From NCBI GenBank assembly GCA_023410715.1, contig JAEYPN010000026.1:62001-126000 (forward strand): a stretch of DNA of 64,000 nt, in the 5' to 3' direction. The position numbers and the translations under genes are program-made. The DNA is from Bacillota bacterium. GTDB taxonomy: Bacteria > Bacillota_I > Bacilli_A > Izemoplasmatales > UBA1188. The notes under the pieces were generated by a model. That model was not told the origin of the DNA and did not search any database. It was given only the letters and a program-made list of their open reading frames with translations. Of this stretch, positions 35,049 through 42,929 are shown in pieces (position 1 is the first letter of the stretch; each line of letters starts with the position of its first letter).

Positions 35049-35984
35049 ATGGAGAAGTATTTAGTCGGAATTGATATAGGTGGAACATCAGTTAAGATTG
35101 GTGTTTTTGATTTAGAAAGAACCCTTGTTAAAACATTTGATATGCCCACAAACACTAAAGAAAACGGTAAATATATATTAAGGGATATATACAACGAAAT
35201 TAGTAATAACCTTGATATAAATCAAGTATTAGGCTATGGGTTTGGTGTCCCTGGAGCCTGTAAAGATGATATTGTTTACGGTTGTGTTAATTTAGGTTGG
35301 GGAACAGTAAATGTAAAAGAGGAATTTAATAAATTTTTTAATAAAGAGACAATCGTTAAAGTAGGTAATGATGCCAATGTAGCAGCTTTAGGAGAAGTAT
35401 TATATGGAGCCGCAAAGGGAGCTATGAATGCTTGTTTTATTACACTTGGAACAGGTGTTGGTGGAGGAATTATCATCGATGGGAAAATAAGAGAAGGTAT
35501 GTTTGGGGCAGCTGGTGAAGTTGGACATATGCACCTTGATTTTGATTATAACTTTGAATGTAACTGTGGTGGAGTAGGATGCCTTGAAACAGTAGCTTCT
35601 GCAACGGGAATTGTTAATGTCGCAAACGAGTTTTTAAAGGAATATCATGGGGATTCTGTTTTAAAAGACGTTCCTCATCTTTCTGCTAAAAAAGTTATTG
35701 ATGCAGCGAAAGATAATGATGATTTAGCTTTAAAAATAATGGATAAGGTAACTTCATATTTAGGACATCTATGTTCAGTACTAACTACTACTTTAAACCC
35801 TGAAGTCATTATTTTTGGTGGTGGTGTATCAAATGCTGGCGAATTTTTAAGAGCGAAGATTGAAGAAAAATTTAAAGCGATTTCTACACCAATGATTTTA
35901 ACATCAATTAAAATAGCAACCTTAAAAAATGATGCGGGAATTTATGGAGCTATGGGCCTTATAAATGAAGAAATTAATTTTTAA
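35049..35984 (+). CDS. glcK: ROK family sugar kinase, probable glucokinase
   Basis: Phosphorylates a free hexose with ATP, most likely glucose. The ASKHA fold starts GIDIGGTSVKIGVFD; FGVPGA, KVGNDANVAALGEVLYG (catalytic Asp in NDAN) and TLGTGVGGGIIIDGK follow; the ROK zinc signature is CNCGGVGCLE (about residues 175-184) with the His of GEVGHMHLD upstream. The 311-residue length matches glucokinases and lacks the N-terminal HTH of ROK regulators. The downstream MBL hydrolase overlaps it by 20 nt. Glucose freed by the mannoside locus at 55-64 kb could be a substrate. Confidence 0.88.
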   Translation: MEKYLVGIDIGGTSVKIGVFDLERTLVKTFDMPTNTKENGKYILRDIYNEISNNLDINQVLGYGFGVPGACKDDIVYGCVNLGWGTVNVKEEFNKFFNKETIVKVGNDANVAALGEVLYGAAKGAMNACFITLGTGVGGGIIIDGKIREGMFGAAGEVGHMHLDFDYNFECNCGGVGCLETVASATGIVNVANEFLKEYHGDSVLKDVPHLSAKKVIDAAKDNDDLALKIMDKVTSYLGHLCSVLTTTLNPEVIIFGGGVSNAGEFLRAKIEEKFKAISTPMILTSIKIATLKNDAGIYGAMGLINEEINF

Positions 35985-36564
35985 TGATAATAATTATCAA
36001 GAAAATGCTTATCTTTTAATTGATCATGATGATGCATTAGTTATTGATATTGGTCCAAATATTAGTAAAATTGAAGAATACTTAACCATAAATAATTTAA
36101 GATTAACTAAAATTTTATTAACTCATGGCCATTTTGATCATACGATGGATTTATCAAAAATAGATAGTGATGTTGAAGTATATATTCATGAACTTGAAAA
36201 AAACTTTTTATTTGATAAATCAAAGTCATTTGCCCATATTAAATTATCTGATAAAATAAAAATTGTGACTTTTAAGGACCTAGATGAAATTGTTTTTGGT
36301 AAAAATAAAATTAAAGTATACCATACGCCAGGTCATACAATTGGCTCATCATGTTTTTATATTAATAACTGGTTATTTTCAGGGGATACCTTATTTAAAG
36401 AAGGAATAGGACGTACAGATCTACCTACTGGTAATAATAAAGATATTTATAAATCATTAAAATTCATTTTAACGCATTTTTCTAAAGAAGTTAAAGTGTT
36501 TCCTGGACATAATGAGGAAACAACAATTAAAGAAGAAATAGATAATAATCAATTTATAAAATAA
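35965..36564 (+). CDS. MBL-fold metallo-hydrolase (glyoxalase II-like)
   Basis: A 199-residue metallo-beta-lactamase-fold hydrolase. Metal motifs: LTHGHFDHTMD (HxHxDH), HTPGHTIGSSCF, FSGDTLFKEGIGRTDLP and FPGHNEET, the order found in hydroxyacylglutathione-hydrolase-like and YcbL-type proteins. The C-terminal substrate-binding domain of true glyoxalase II is absent, so thioester substrate and glutathione use are not implied. It overlaps the end of the ROK kinase and is followed by a long stem-loop. Confidence 0.85.
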   Translation: MKKLIFNDNNYQENAYLLIDHDDALVIDIGPNISKIEEYLTINNLRLTKILLTHGHFDHTMDLSKIDSDVEVYIHELEKNFLFDKSKSFAHIKLSDKIKIVTFKDLDEIVFGKNKIKVYHTPGHTIGSSCFYINNWLFSGDTLFKEGIGRTDLPTGNNKDIYKSLKFILTHFSKEVKVFPGHNEETTIKEEIDNNQFIK

Positions 36565-36587
36565 AATTAAAGCAATACCTAAAAGTA

Positions 36588-36634
36588 AAGTGAACTGAAT
36601 TTGTTGTACGATAACAAAGTTAGTTCACTTTTTA
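36588..36634 (+). terminator. Long near-perfect stem-loop after the MBL gene
   Basis: AAGTGAACTGAATTTGTT pairs with AACAAAGTTAGTTCACTT: an 18-bp stem with one mismatch and one G-U, a 7-nt loop and a short T-run. It is longer than the other terminators in the window. Confidence 0.75.
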
Positions 36635-36745
36635 TATATCAATTTTAAATGAAAAAAAATAAAAAAAGCTTAATTTAAGCTTGTACTTGGTTGTTTATAT
36701 AAAAATCTTATGTTATAATATTTCAAAGTTAATTTGGAGGGTAGT

Positions 36746-38104
36746 ATGCAAAAATATAATAAATTTATCACAGGAAAATACTATGTTTATATTCTTGCCT
36801 CCATCTCGTTTTTAACATGGCTTTTTGTCTATTTACCGTTTCCAAACGCAAATATTGTAAAATATAGTGAGCTTGTCGGTTTTTCGATTCTGGTATTTTT
36901 TTTCGTTTTTAATGCTTTATTTACAGATAAAGCAATATCCTTTTTACCAATATTAATGTTTCTTTCTTTTGTTTATGCCAGGGGATTAAATATTGATGAA
37001 ATACCAAATTACATATATATTGATATTATAATTGCGGTTGTTTCAATTATTATTTTTGCCTTTAAAAATAAGGTGAAACTTAGGTTTAATAAAATGTTTA
37101 TTACTCTTCTAATTCTTATGCTTGCGGTTGTTTTAGGTGGAGCTTTAAATGAAGAGACAAAACTTATTCCTCAGTTAATTTTACTTGGACTTTGTTTAGC
37201 TTTACTTATGGGATATGCGTTTTTTAATTCAGCCCTTAAAAAAAATAATTTTGAATATTTGGCCATTACTATTCATGCTTTATCATTAATTTTAATGGCG
37301 CAAATCTTTACTTTTTATTTTACTCAAGAAAATATTATTCAAGCTTTAAGTAAAAAAAGTTTAAATGTTGGCTGGGGTATGAATAATAACGTAGCTGCAA
37401 TGTTGCTTCTAACACTTCCATTTACAGCTTACTTATCAACTAAAAGGGTTAAATTTAAATCATTTTTTTATATTTTCTTTACAGTACTTGAGGCTGTTGC
37501 GATTATATTAACATATTCACGTGGTTCAATTATTGCCCTTGTAATAATTGCAATTCCTTTACTGATAGGAATCGTAAAAAATAATAGTGATAAGAATTTT
37601 GCTTTACTTTATATTAGCATTTCAATTATGACTATTAGTGTAATGTTTTTAATATTGTTTTCAAAAAATGAGGAACTTTTAACAGGATTTATTAATTCTA
37701 TTTTTAGACGCACAACTATTCATAATGATGGACGAATTCCTATTTATGAAAAAGCTTGGCATGATTTTAAAGAAAATCCAATATTTGGGGTTGGCTTATA
37801 TTATCCTTTAGATGAAAATGGTATATATCACTGGTACCATTCAACTTTCGTTCATACAATGGCTTGCTTTGGATCATTTGGGGTTGTTGCTTTAATAATT
37901 CATTTAGTAGAGAAGTATTATCTTATCTTAAAAAAGAAGAATTTTGCTGGATTTATTTGCTTAATTGCATTCTTAGGTTCAGGTTTTTATGGCTTAATAG
38001 ATGTAACTTATTACTCTCCATACTATATGATACCACTATTACTTATTTTAGCAGTATACGACAGTTCTTTTTTTGGGGGAGACTTAGATGAAATGGTTAA
38101 TTGA
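36746..38104 (+). CDS. O-antigen ligase/polymerase-like membrane protein (Wzy/WaaL family)
   Basis: Polytopic membrane protein of 452 residues with about eleven hydrophobic segments and the Wzy_C pattern: GWGMNNNVAAMLLLTLPF, TYSRGSIIALV and, in the large extracellular loop, RIPIYEKAWHDFKENPIFGVG followed by HSTFVHTMACFGSFG. These features belong to polymerases or ligases that join lipid-linked glycan units outside the membrane. In a Gram-positive-type cell the likely product is a surface polysaccharide or glycosylated wall polymer. ATG 36746 follows GGAGG. The gene overlaps the downstream YwaF-like ORF by 17 nt. Confidence 0.82.
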   Translation: MQKYNKFITGKYYVYILASISFLTWLFVYLPFPNANIVKYSELVGFSILVFFFVFNALFTDKAISFLPILMFLSFVYARGLNIDEIPNYIYIDIIIAVVSIIIFAFKNKVKLRFNKMFITLLILMLAVVLGGALNEETKLIPQLILLGLCLALLMGYAFFNSALKKNNFEYLAITIHALSLILMAQIFTFYFTQENIIQALSKKSLNVGWGMNNNVAAMLLLTLPFTAYLSTKRVKFKSFFYIFFTVLEAVAIILTYSRGSIIALVIIAIPLLIGIVKNNSDKNFALLYISISIMTISVMFLILFSKNEELLTGFINSIFRRTTIHNDGRIPIYEKAWHDFKENPIFGVGLYYPLDENGIYHWYHSTFVHTMACFGSFGVVALIIHLVEKYYLILKKKNFAGFICLIAFLGSGFYGLIDVTYYSPYYMIPLLLILAVYDSSFFGGDLDEMVN

Positions 38105-38921
38105 TTTTTACAAAAAATATATTTATTTTGAAACATCAAAAGAATGGAATGGGCTTTTTAGTTTAGAACACATCTTATTATCATTAATTGTTATTGCTGT
38201 TATTAGCATTATTTTAATAAGAGCTAATAAAATAAATAAAGAAAAACAGGAAAAATTAATTAAATCACTCGCAATTTTTATGCTTGTCTTAGAAGTTTTA
38301 AGAATTATTTGGTGGCTAATTTATCGCGATCATAATTTTAAAGCAATTCGTTTTGACTGGTGTAATCAGGTATGTTTATTCATGCCCTTTATCGTCCTTT
38401 TTAAAATAAAAAAAGGTTATGATGTTGCTATACCAATGGGGCTTATTGGTGGAATTGCAGTTTTAATTTACCCATTATGGGTTTTTTATGATTATGGTGG
38501 ACTTCACTTGTTAAGTATACAAAGCATGTTGTCGCACGGATCAATGGTTGTTATTCCTCTTTTAATGATTAAATCAGGCGTATTTAAACCTGAAATAGAA
38601 AATATAAAAAATGCGATAATTGGCTTAACATTCGTTTTAGTTTTAGCCTTTATTATGAGTCATGTTCGTGATGTCAATTATTTAACTATGCTCCGAGCTG
38701 ATGGCATTCCACTTATCGGAAAAATAAAAGAACCATATCATTTGTTTTTTACGATTCCTTATTCATATTATGCAATAATTTTGGTATATTTAGGAATTTA
38801 TTTTTACATTAATTATAAAAATGGTAAAGAAAATGTAAAACTTGTGAAAAACTTTAGAATTTTTATCATCATTTACAGTTTATTTGTTATTATAAGTTTA
38901 ATAGCGCTAATGGTGGTGTAA
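38088..38921 (+). CDS. YwaF/TIGR02206-like integral membrane protein
   Basis: A 277-residue protein with seven to eight membrane segments. The region LRIIWWLIYRDHNFKAIRFDWCNQVCLFMPF and the motif SMLSHGSMVVIPLL resemble YwaF-like proteins, whose role is unknown. It overlaps the polymerase-like gene by 17 nt and ends 2 nt before the Nudix gene, so the three genes form an operon. The conserved HGS could mark a functional site, but nothing more can be said. Confidence 0.65.
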   Translation: MKWLIDFYKKYIYFETSKEWNGLFSLEHILLSLIVIAVISIILIRANKINKEKQEKLIKSLAIFMLVLEVLRIIWWLIYRDHNFKAIRFDWCNQVCLFMPFIVLFKIKKGYDVAIPMGLIGGIAVLIYPLWVFYDYGGLHLLSIQSMLSHGSMVVIPLLMIKSGVFKPEIENIKNAIIGLTFVLVLAFIMSHVRDVNYLTMLRADGIPLIGKIKEPYHLFFTIPYSYYAIILVYLGIYFYINYKNGKENVKLVKNFRIFIIIYSLFVIISLIALMVV

Positions 38922-38923
38922 AA

Positions 38924-39430
38924 ATGAATTTAATAAAATGCATTGATAAAAAAGATTATGATGATTTAACAAAAATATATAAGGTTAATAGTACACGAGC
39001 GATAATCTTTAAAGAAGGTAAACTTGTAATGATTAAAGATCTTAAGACAGGAGTATATATTTTTCCTGGTGGGAATATTTTTAATTATGAATCAAATATT
39101 GATGCATTAAAACGTTCTGTAAAAGAAGAAGCTGGCTTATTAATTAATGAAATAACAATTAAAGAGTTTGGCCTTGTTAAGGAATTAAGAAAGTCAAAAA
39201 CAGAAAAAGATATGATTTTTGAAACTAATACCTATTATTACATTGCTCATATATTTAATGTATTAATGTCAACTAATATTAATGAGGATGAAAAAGAGAT
39301 TGCTTATGTTAGTGTTGGTGAGGCTTTAGCGAATAATAGACTTAAGTTTAATAGTTTTAAAGATATTTTTTGGATAGAACGAGAAATTACAGTTTTAGAA
39401 GAATTACAAAAAAATACCTCTTATAAATAA
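38924..39430 (+). CDS. Nudix hydrolase-like protein with an altered Nudix box
   Basis: A 168-residue Nudix-fold protein. The box can be aligned from Gly50: G-x5-E56-x7-R64-S65-V66-K67-E68-E69-A70-G71-L72. The consensus Glu directly after Arg (position 65) is Ser. The two metal-binding Glu residues 68 and 69 remain, so activity may be kept or altered. The LKTGVYIFPGG approach and RAIIFKEGKLVMI strand are typical. It is the third gene of the operon with the membrane polymerase and YwaF-like proteins. Substrate unknown. Confidence 0.78.
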   Translation: MNLIKCIDKKDYDDLTKIYKVNSTRAIIFKEGKLVMIKDLKTGVYIFPGGNIFNYESNIDALKRSVKEEAGLLINEITIKEFGLVKELRKSKTEKDMIFETNTYYYIAHIFNVLMSTNINEDEKEIAYVSVGEALANNRLKFNSFKDIFWIEREITVLEELQKNTSYK

Positions 39431-39443
39431 AAGGTATTTTTTT
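39411..39443 (+). terminator. Terminator after the Nudix gene
   Basis: AAAATACCT pairs with AGGTATTTT and runs into T7; the left arm lies in the last codons. Confidence 0.8.
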
Positions 39444-39471
39444 ATTAATTAATAATATATTCACTCTATTA

Positions 39472-39499
39472 AAAAGCTGATTATTAAAAATCAGCTTTT
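39472..39499 (-). terminator. Terminator of the GT2 glycosyltransferase gene
   Basis: AAAAGCTGA/TCAGCTTTT stem located just after the minus-strand stop codon, with a T-run on the minus strand. Confidence 0.75.
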
Positions 39500-39502
39500 A
39501 TC

Positions 39503-40960
39503 TTATTTTGTGTATTTTTCTTCATTAATGTTCTCAATTGTTTTGTTTACATCATGAACAATTGGTTTCCATTCAATTTGTTTAAATAAAGCGAAAAGAG
39601 TAATCGGTAAATAAAAGAACATATATAAAGGAAAGGCAAAACTATATAATATTTTCTTTCGTAATGGCGCTTTAACTTTGTCTTTTAAAATTATAACAAT
39701 TAATAATGCAGTAAAAATTGCATAACATAAAATTGCCCCTAAGCTATTTATGATTGGAAACACTGAAGCATTAATCCACCATGCTGCTGGACATTTAACA
39801 ATTATGGCGTATATTCCATAAATTACAGGGAAAATACACATCCAGACAAAAAGTATTAGTGGTATAGGCATAATATGAGTTGCTATATCCCAGTTCGCAT
39901 ATCGACGTTTAAACACTTTAATTGATACATATGAAGTAATCAATGATAATAAAGAAACAGCAGTCCATTTTAAAATATTAGACCATGGATCTTTAAAAAA
40001 TGACCAATTAAGAATTGTTGAAATATAGTATAGTCCAAAGAAGAATGGTAATAAGAAAATAACCTTCCATAAATCCTTTAAAATACCTTTTAAAACTTTA
40101 TGAAAGTATAGAGAAAATACATGATGTGTTCCTCTACACCATCTCATCCGCTGATTCCATGTAGCCTTAAGAGTTGATGGTTGTTCATCATAAAATATAG
40201 AAGTAGGTTGATAAGCAATATATCCGCCCTGAGATATATAATCAGTTGAAAATTCGATATCTTCAATCATTGTGTGGTGAATCCAACCACCATTTTTACG
40301 AATGATTTCTGCATCAATTAAAAATCCCGTTCCTGATACATAAGTAGAAGTATTTAATATATTTCTTGAATGATGGACAAACCTAGCTTCGCGTAAAAAT
40401 AAAAAGGCTGATCCTGCAGTAATCCAATTTGTATCAAAGTTCTTAGAGTTTCTAAAACTTGTCACAACTTTATTTCCCGCATCAAATGCTTTATTCATTT
40501 CTTTTGTATAATTTCCATCGAGTAAGTTATCAGCATCAAAAATGATATAAGCTTCAATATTTAAGTCTTTATAATCTTTTTCAATGTTTTTAAATAAGTA
40601 GTCGATAGCAAAGCTTTTTCCGCGTTCTTCTTCATTAAATCTTTCATAGACAATAGCACCATGTTCACGCGCAACTTTTGCGGTGTTATCTGTACAATTA
40701 TCAGCTACTACGAAGACATGAAATAAATCTTTAGGATAATCTTGTTTGAAAATACTATCAATTAAGTTGCCAATAACTATTTCTTCATTTCTTGCTGAAA
40801 TTATAAATCCGTATCGATGATTTGTTTTGGCTATAGGATATAATTTATCTTTTTTAAATATTCCAATTATTAAATATACATTTTGTTGGAAATAACAAAT
40901 CAATGATATAAGCAGTATATATTTGTTAATTGTGCTTAGAACCTCTCCAAATGGATACAT
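39503..40960 (-). CDS. Processive family 2 glycosyltransferase, membrane-bound
   Basis: A 485-residue membrane glycosyltransferase: one N-terminal helix, a cytosolic GT2 domain, and about four C-terminal helices. GT-A motifs: FIISARNEEIVIGNLIDS, VVADNCTDNT, the DxD-like IIFDADNLLDG, an SGTGFLIDAE acceptor loop, MIEDIEFS (catalytic Asp) and NQRMRWCRGTHH corresponding to Q(R)xxRW of processive synthases. The layout resembles cellulose/hyaluronan-synthase-like and BcsA-related enzymes of Bacillota. ATG 40960 has AAGGTGG upstream at 9 nt; an in-frame GTG at 40972 is less likely. It converges on the polymerase operon and may contribute to the same surface glycan. Confidence 0.85.
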   Translation of the reverse strand: MYPFGEVLSTINKYILLISLICYFQQNVYLIIGIFKKDKLYPIAKTNHRYGFIISARNEEIVIGNLIDSIFKQDYPKDLFHVFVVADNCTDNTAKVAREHGAIVYERFNEEERGKSFAIDYLFKNIEKDYKDLNIEAYIIFDADNLLDGNYTKEMNKAFDAGNKVVTSFRNSKNFDTNWITAGSAFLFLREARFVHHSRNILNTSTYVSGTGFLIDAEIIRKNGGWIHHTMIEDIEFSTDYISQGGYIAYQPTSIFYDEQPSTLKATWNQRMRWCRGTHHVFSLYFHKVLKGILKDLWKVIFLLPFFFGLYYISTILNWSFFKDPWSNILKWTAVSLLSLITSYVSIKVFKRRYANWDIATHIMPIPLILFVWMCIFPVIYGIYAIIVKCPAAWWINASVFPIINSLGAILCYAIFTALLIVIILKDKVKAPLRKKILYSFAFPLYMFFYLPITLFALFKQIEWKPIVHDVNKTIENINEEKYTK

Positions 40961-41126
40961 ATTTTTCGCCACCTTTTTAGAGTATTATAACACAATTTTT
41001 ATTTAAAAAAACAAGAAAATGTTATTGCATAAATAATTCTTTTTTAAGTTTTATTATTCGACAATTAATGTCAAAAATTATATGCATAATATGCGATATG
41101 CTATCATAAAATATTATTGAAAAAAA

Positions 41127-41200
41127 TTAGCACTCAAGTATTGACAATGCTAAATATTGGTAGTATAATTATTCTAGCACAAAAACCAAATGAGTGCTAA
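41127..41200 (+). promoter_or_regulatory. HrcA-controlled promoter with irregular CIRCE half-sites
   Basis: A full-consensus promoter, TTGACA (41141-41146), 17-nt spacer, TATAAT (41164-41169), lies between a perfect left CIRCE half TTAGCACTC (41127-41135) and a perfect right half GAGTGCTAA (41192-41200). Normal CIRCE halves are 9 nt apart; these are 56 nt apart. A degenerate left half CTAGCACAA (41174-41182, 6 of 9 matches) sits at the proper 9-nt distance from the right half, over the transcription start. HrcA is encoded directly downstream. Confidence 0.85.
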
Positions 41201-41212
41201 AGAGGTGACCAA

Positions 41213-42253
41213 ATGCTTACCGAAAGACAAAAGAAAATTCTTAATATGATTGTAGAAGAATTTGTGAAAACTAACGAACCAGTTGGATCAAAACTTCTAG
41301 CTGAAAGACTAGATCTTTCTAGTGCGACCTTACGTAATGAAATGGCCCAACTAGAAACATTTGGATATTTGGAAAAAACCCATACGTCTAGTGGTAGGAT
41401 TCCCTCAGAACAAGGTTATCATTTTTACGTAGAATCAATCTTGAATGAAAAAATAGGCTCTGAAGAAGTTAGAGAATTTAATCTGATTGACAATATTTTT
41501 AAGAATAAGGATATTGAAAGAGACGAAGCAATTAAAACAGCGGTGAATCTTTTATCAGAAATAACTAATTATACGGCAATTGCTTTAGGACCTAATGCTT
41601 ATTCACAAAAAGTAAAAAAAATTGAACTTATTCCCATTAAAGGAAATCAATGTTTAGTACTTATAATAACAGATTTAGGCTATGTAGAAAATAAACAATT
41701 TAATTTTAGCGATGAAGTAAATATTGATGAAGTTATCAAGGTAATTGATATTATGAATGATGTTTTATATGGTACACCAATTACACGTGTATCAGATAGA
41801 CTAAAATATATTGTCGATAATCAAGCAATTCAAGAGTTTATCAAATATCGTGATACGATCATAGAAGCTTTTATTGAAGCATTTACAAGATTTTCTGAAA
41901 GTAAGTACTTTTTATCAGGACAAAATAACATTTTATATCAACCAGAATTTCATGATATAAAGAAGGTTCGAGAGTTCTTAACCTTACTTGAGAAAAAAGA
42001 AATATTTAAACTTATCGGTGTTGACAACGAAGGAATATCAGTTAGAATTGGCAAGGAAAATAAAATTCAGGCCTTAAAAGATGTTACAGTCATTACTGTT
42101 CCTTATGAAATTCGCGATGGAGAAAATGGTAGTATTTCGCTTGTTGGGCCAAAGAGAATGGAGTATGCTAAGGTGATCCCCCTTGTTCAGTACTTAGCAA
42201 AAAACATTGAGAAATTATATAATGAAGATGATGACATCAATAAGGAGGAATAA
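41213..42253 (+). CDS. hrcA: Heat-inducible transcription repressor HrcA
   Basis: Repressor that binds CIRCE and, with GroE as folding sensor, controls chaperone genes. The N-terminal winged helix is clear (LTERQKKILNMIVEEFVKTNEPVGS, then SSATLRNEMAQLE), followed by the family's THTSSGRIPSEQGYHFYV and a C-terminal IGKEN and SLVGPKRMEY region. Length of 346 residues is standard. It is the first gene of the hrcA-grpE-dnaK-dnaJ operon, and its last codons overlap the ribosome site of grpE. Confidence 0.96.
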   Translation: MLTERQKKILNMIVEEFVKTNEPVGSKLLAERLDLSSATLRNEMAQLETFGYLEKTHTSSGRIPSEQGYHFYVESILNEKIGSEEVREFNLIDNIFKNKDIERDEAIKTAVNLLSEITNYTAIALGPNAYSQKVKKIELIPIKGNQCLVLIITDLGYVENKQFNFSDEVNIDEVIKVIDIMNDVLYGTPITRVSDRLKYIVDNQAIQEFIKYRDTIIEAFIEAFTRFSESKYFLSGQNNILYQPEFHDIKKVREFLTLLEKKEIFKLIGVDNEGISVRIGKENKIQALKDVTVITVPYEIRDGENGSISLVGPKRMEYAKVIPLVQYLAKNIEKLYNEDDDINKEE

Positions 42254-42255
42254 CA

Positions 42256-42903
42256 GTGGTGGCAGAAGAAACAAAAGATAAAGTAGCTAGTGATGTAACA
42301 ACTGATGAAACAATTGAGACTGATGAAAATGATATTGAAGAAGTTGATAATACTGAAGTAGTTAGTGAACCTGAAACAGAAATTAAAGACCAGCTTAAAA
42401 AAGAAGATAAAAAAGAAAAAAAGGATCGCAAGCAAAAAGAAATTGAAAGCTTACAGGATGAAGTTAAAAGTAAGGCAAAGGATTTAGTTGAACTAAAAGA
42501 TAGATATTTAAGAACTTTAGCTGAAACTGAAAACTTCAAAAAAAGAATTAGTGAAGAAGCAAGTAAGGATCGTAAATATGCAAACTTTGATTTATGTAAA
42601 GAATTACTTGAAACACTTGATAATTTTGAAAGAGCAATCGATAGTGGTAAAGAAATTGAAGAAGTCCAAAATTATTTAAAAGGTTTTAGCTTAATCAAAG
42701 ATCGATTAGTTAAAGTATTAAATAATCATGGAGTAACAGAAATTGAAGCAATGGGTAAACCATTTGATCCTAATTATCAACAAGCAGTGATGGTTGAAAA
42801 TCATGAAGATATCAAACATCAAGAAGTAATTAAGGTTTTACAAAAAGGTTACATGTTTAAAGATCGTGTACTAAGACCAGCAATGGTTATTATAAATGAA
42901 TAA
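42256..42903 (+). CDS. grpE: Nucleotide exchange factor GrpE
   Basis: Releases ADP from DnaK. The 215-residue chain has a very acidic, low-complexity N-terminus (residues 1-65), then the long coiled-coil dimer helix (about 60-115) and the beta-domain with the family motif FKDRVLRPAMVIIN at the C-terminus; FDPNYQQAVM is also typical. It begins with tandem GTG codons (42256, 42259) two nt after the hrcA stop, behind AAGGAGG. Confidence 0.95.
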   Translation: MVAEETKDKVASDVTTDETIETDENDIEEVDNTEVVSEPETEIKDQLKKEDKKEKKDRKQKEIESLQDEVKSKAKDLVELKDRYLRTLAETENFKKRISEEASKDRKYANFDLCKELLETLDNFERAIDSGKEIEEVQNYLKGFSLIKDRLVKVLNNHGVTEIEAMGKPFDPNYQQAVMVENHEDIKHQEVIKVLQKGYMFKDRVLRPAMVIINE

Positions 42904-42929
42904 TATAAATATAAAGGAGTAAATAAATT

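Noticed and set aside
42187..42539. Two hydrophobic Ser/Phe-rich minus-strand ORFs over grpE
   Set aside because: They are shadows of the acidic, Lys/Glu-rich N-terminus of GrpE.
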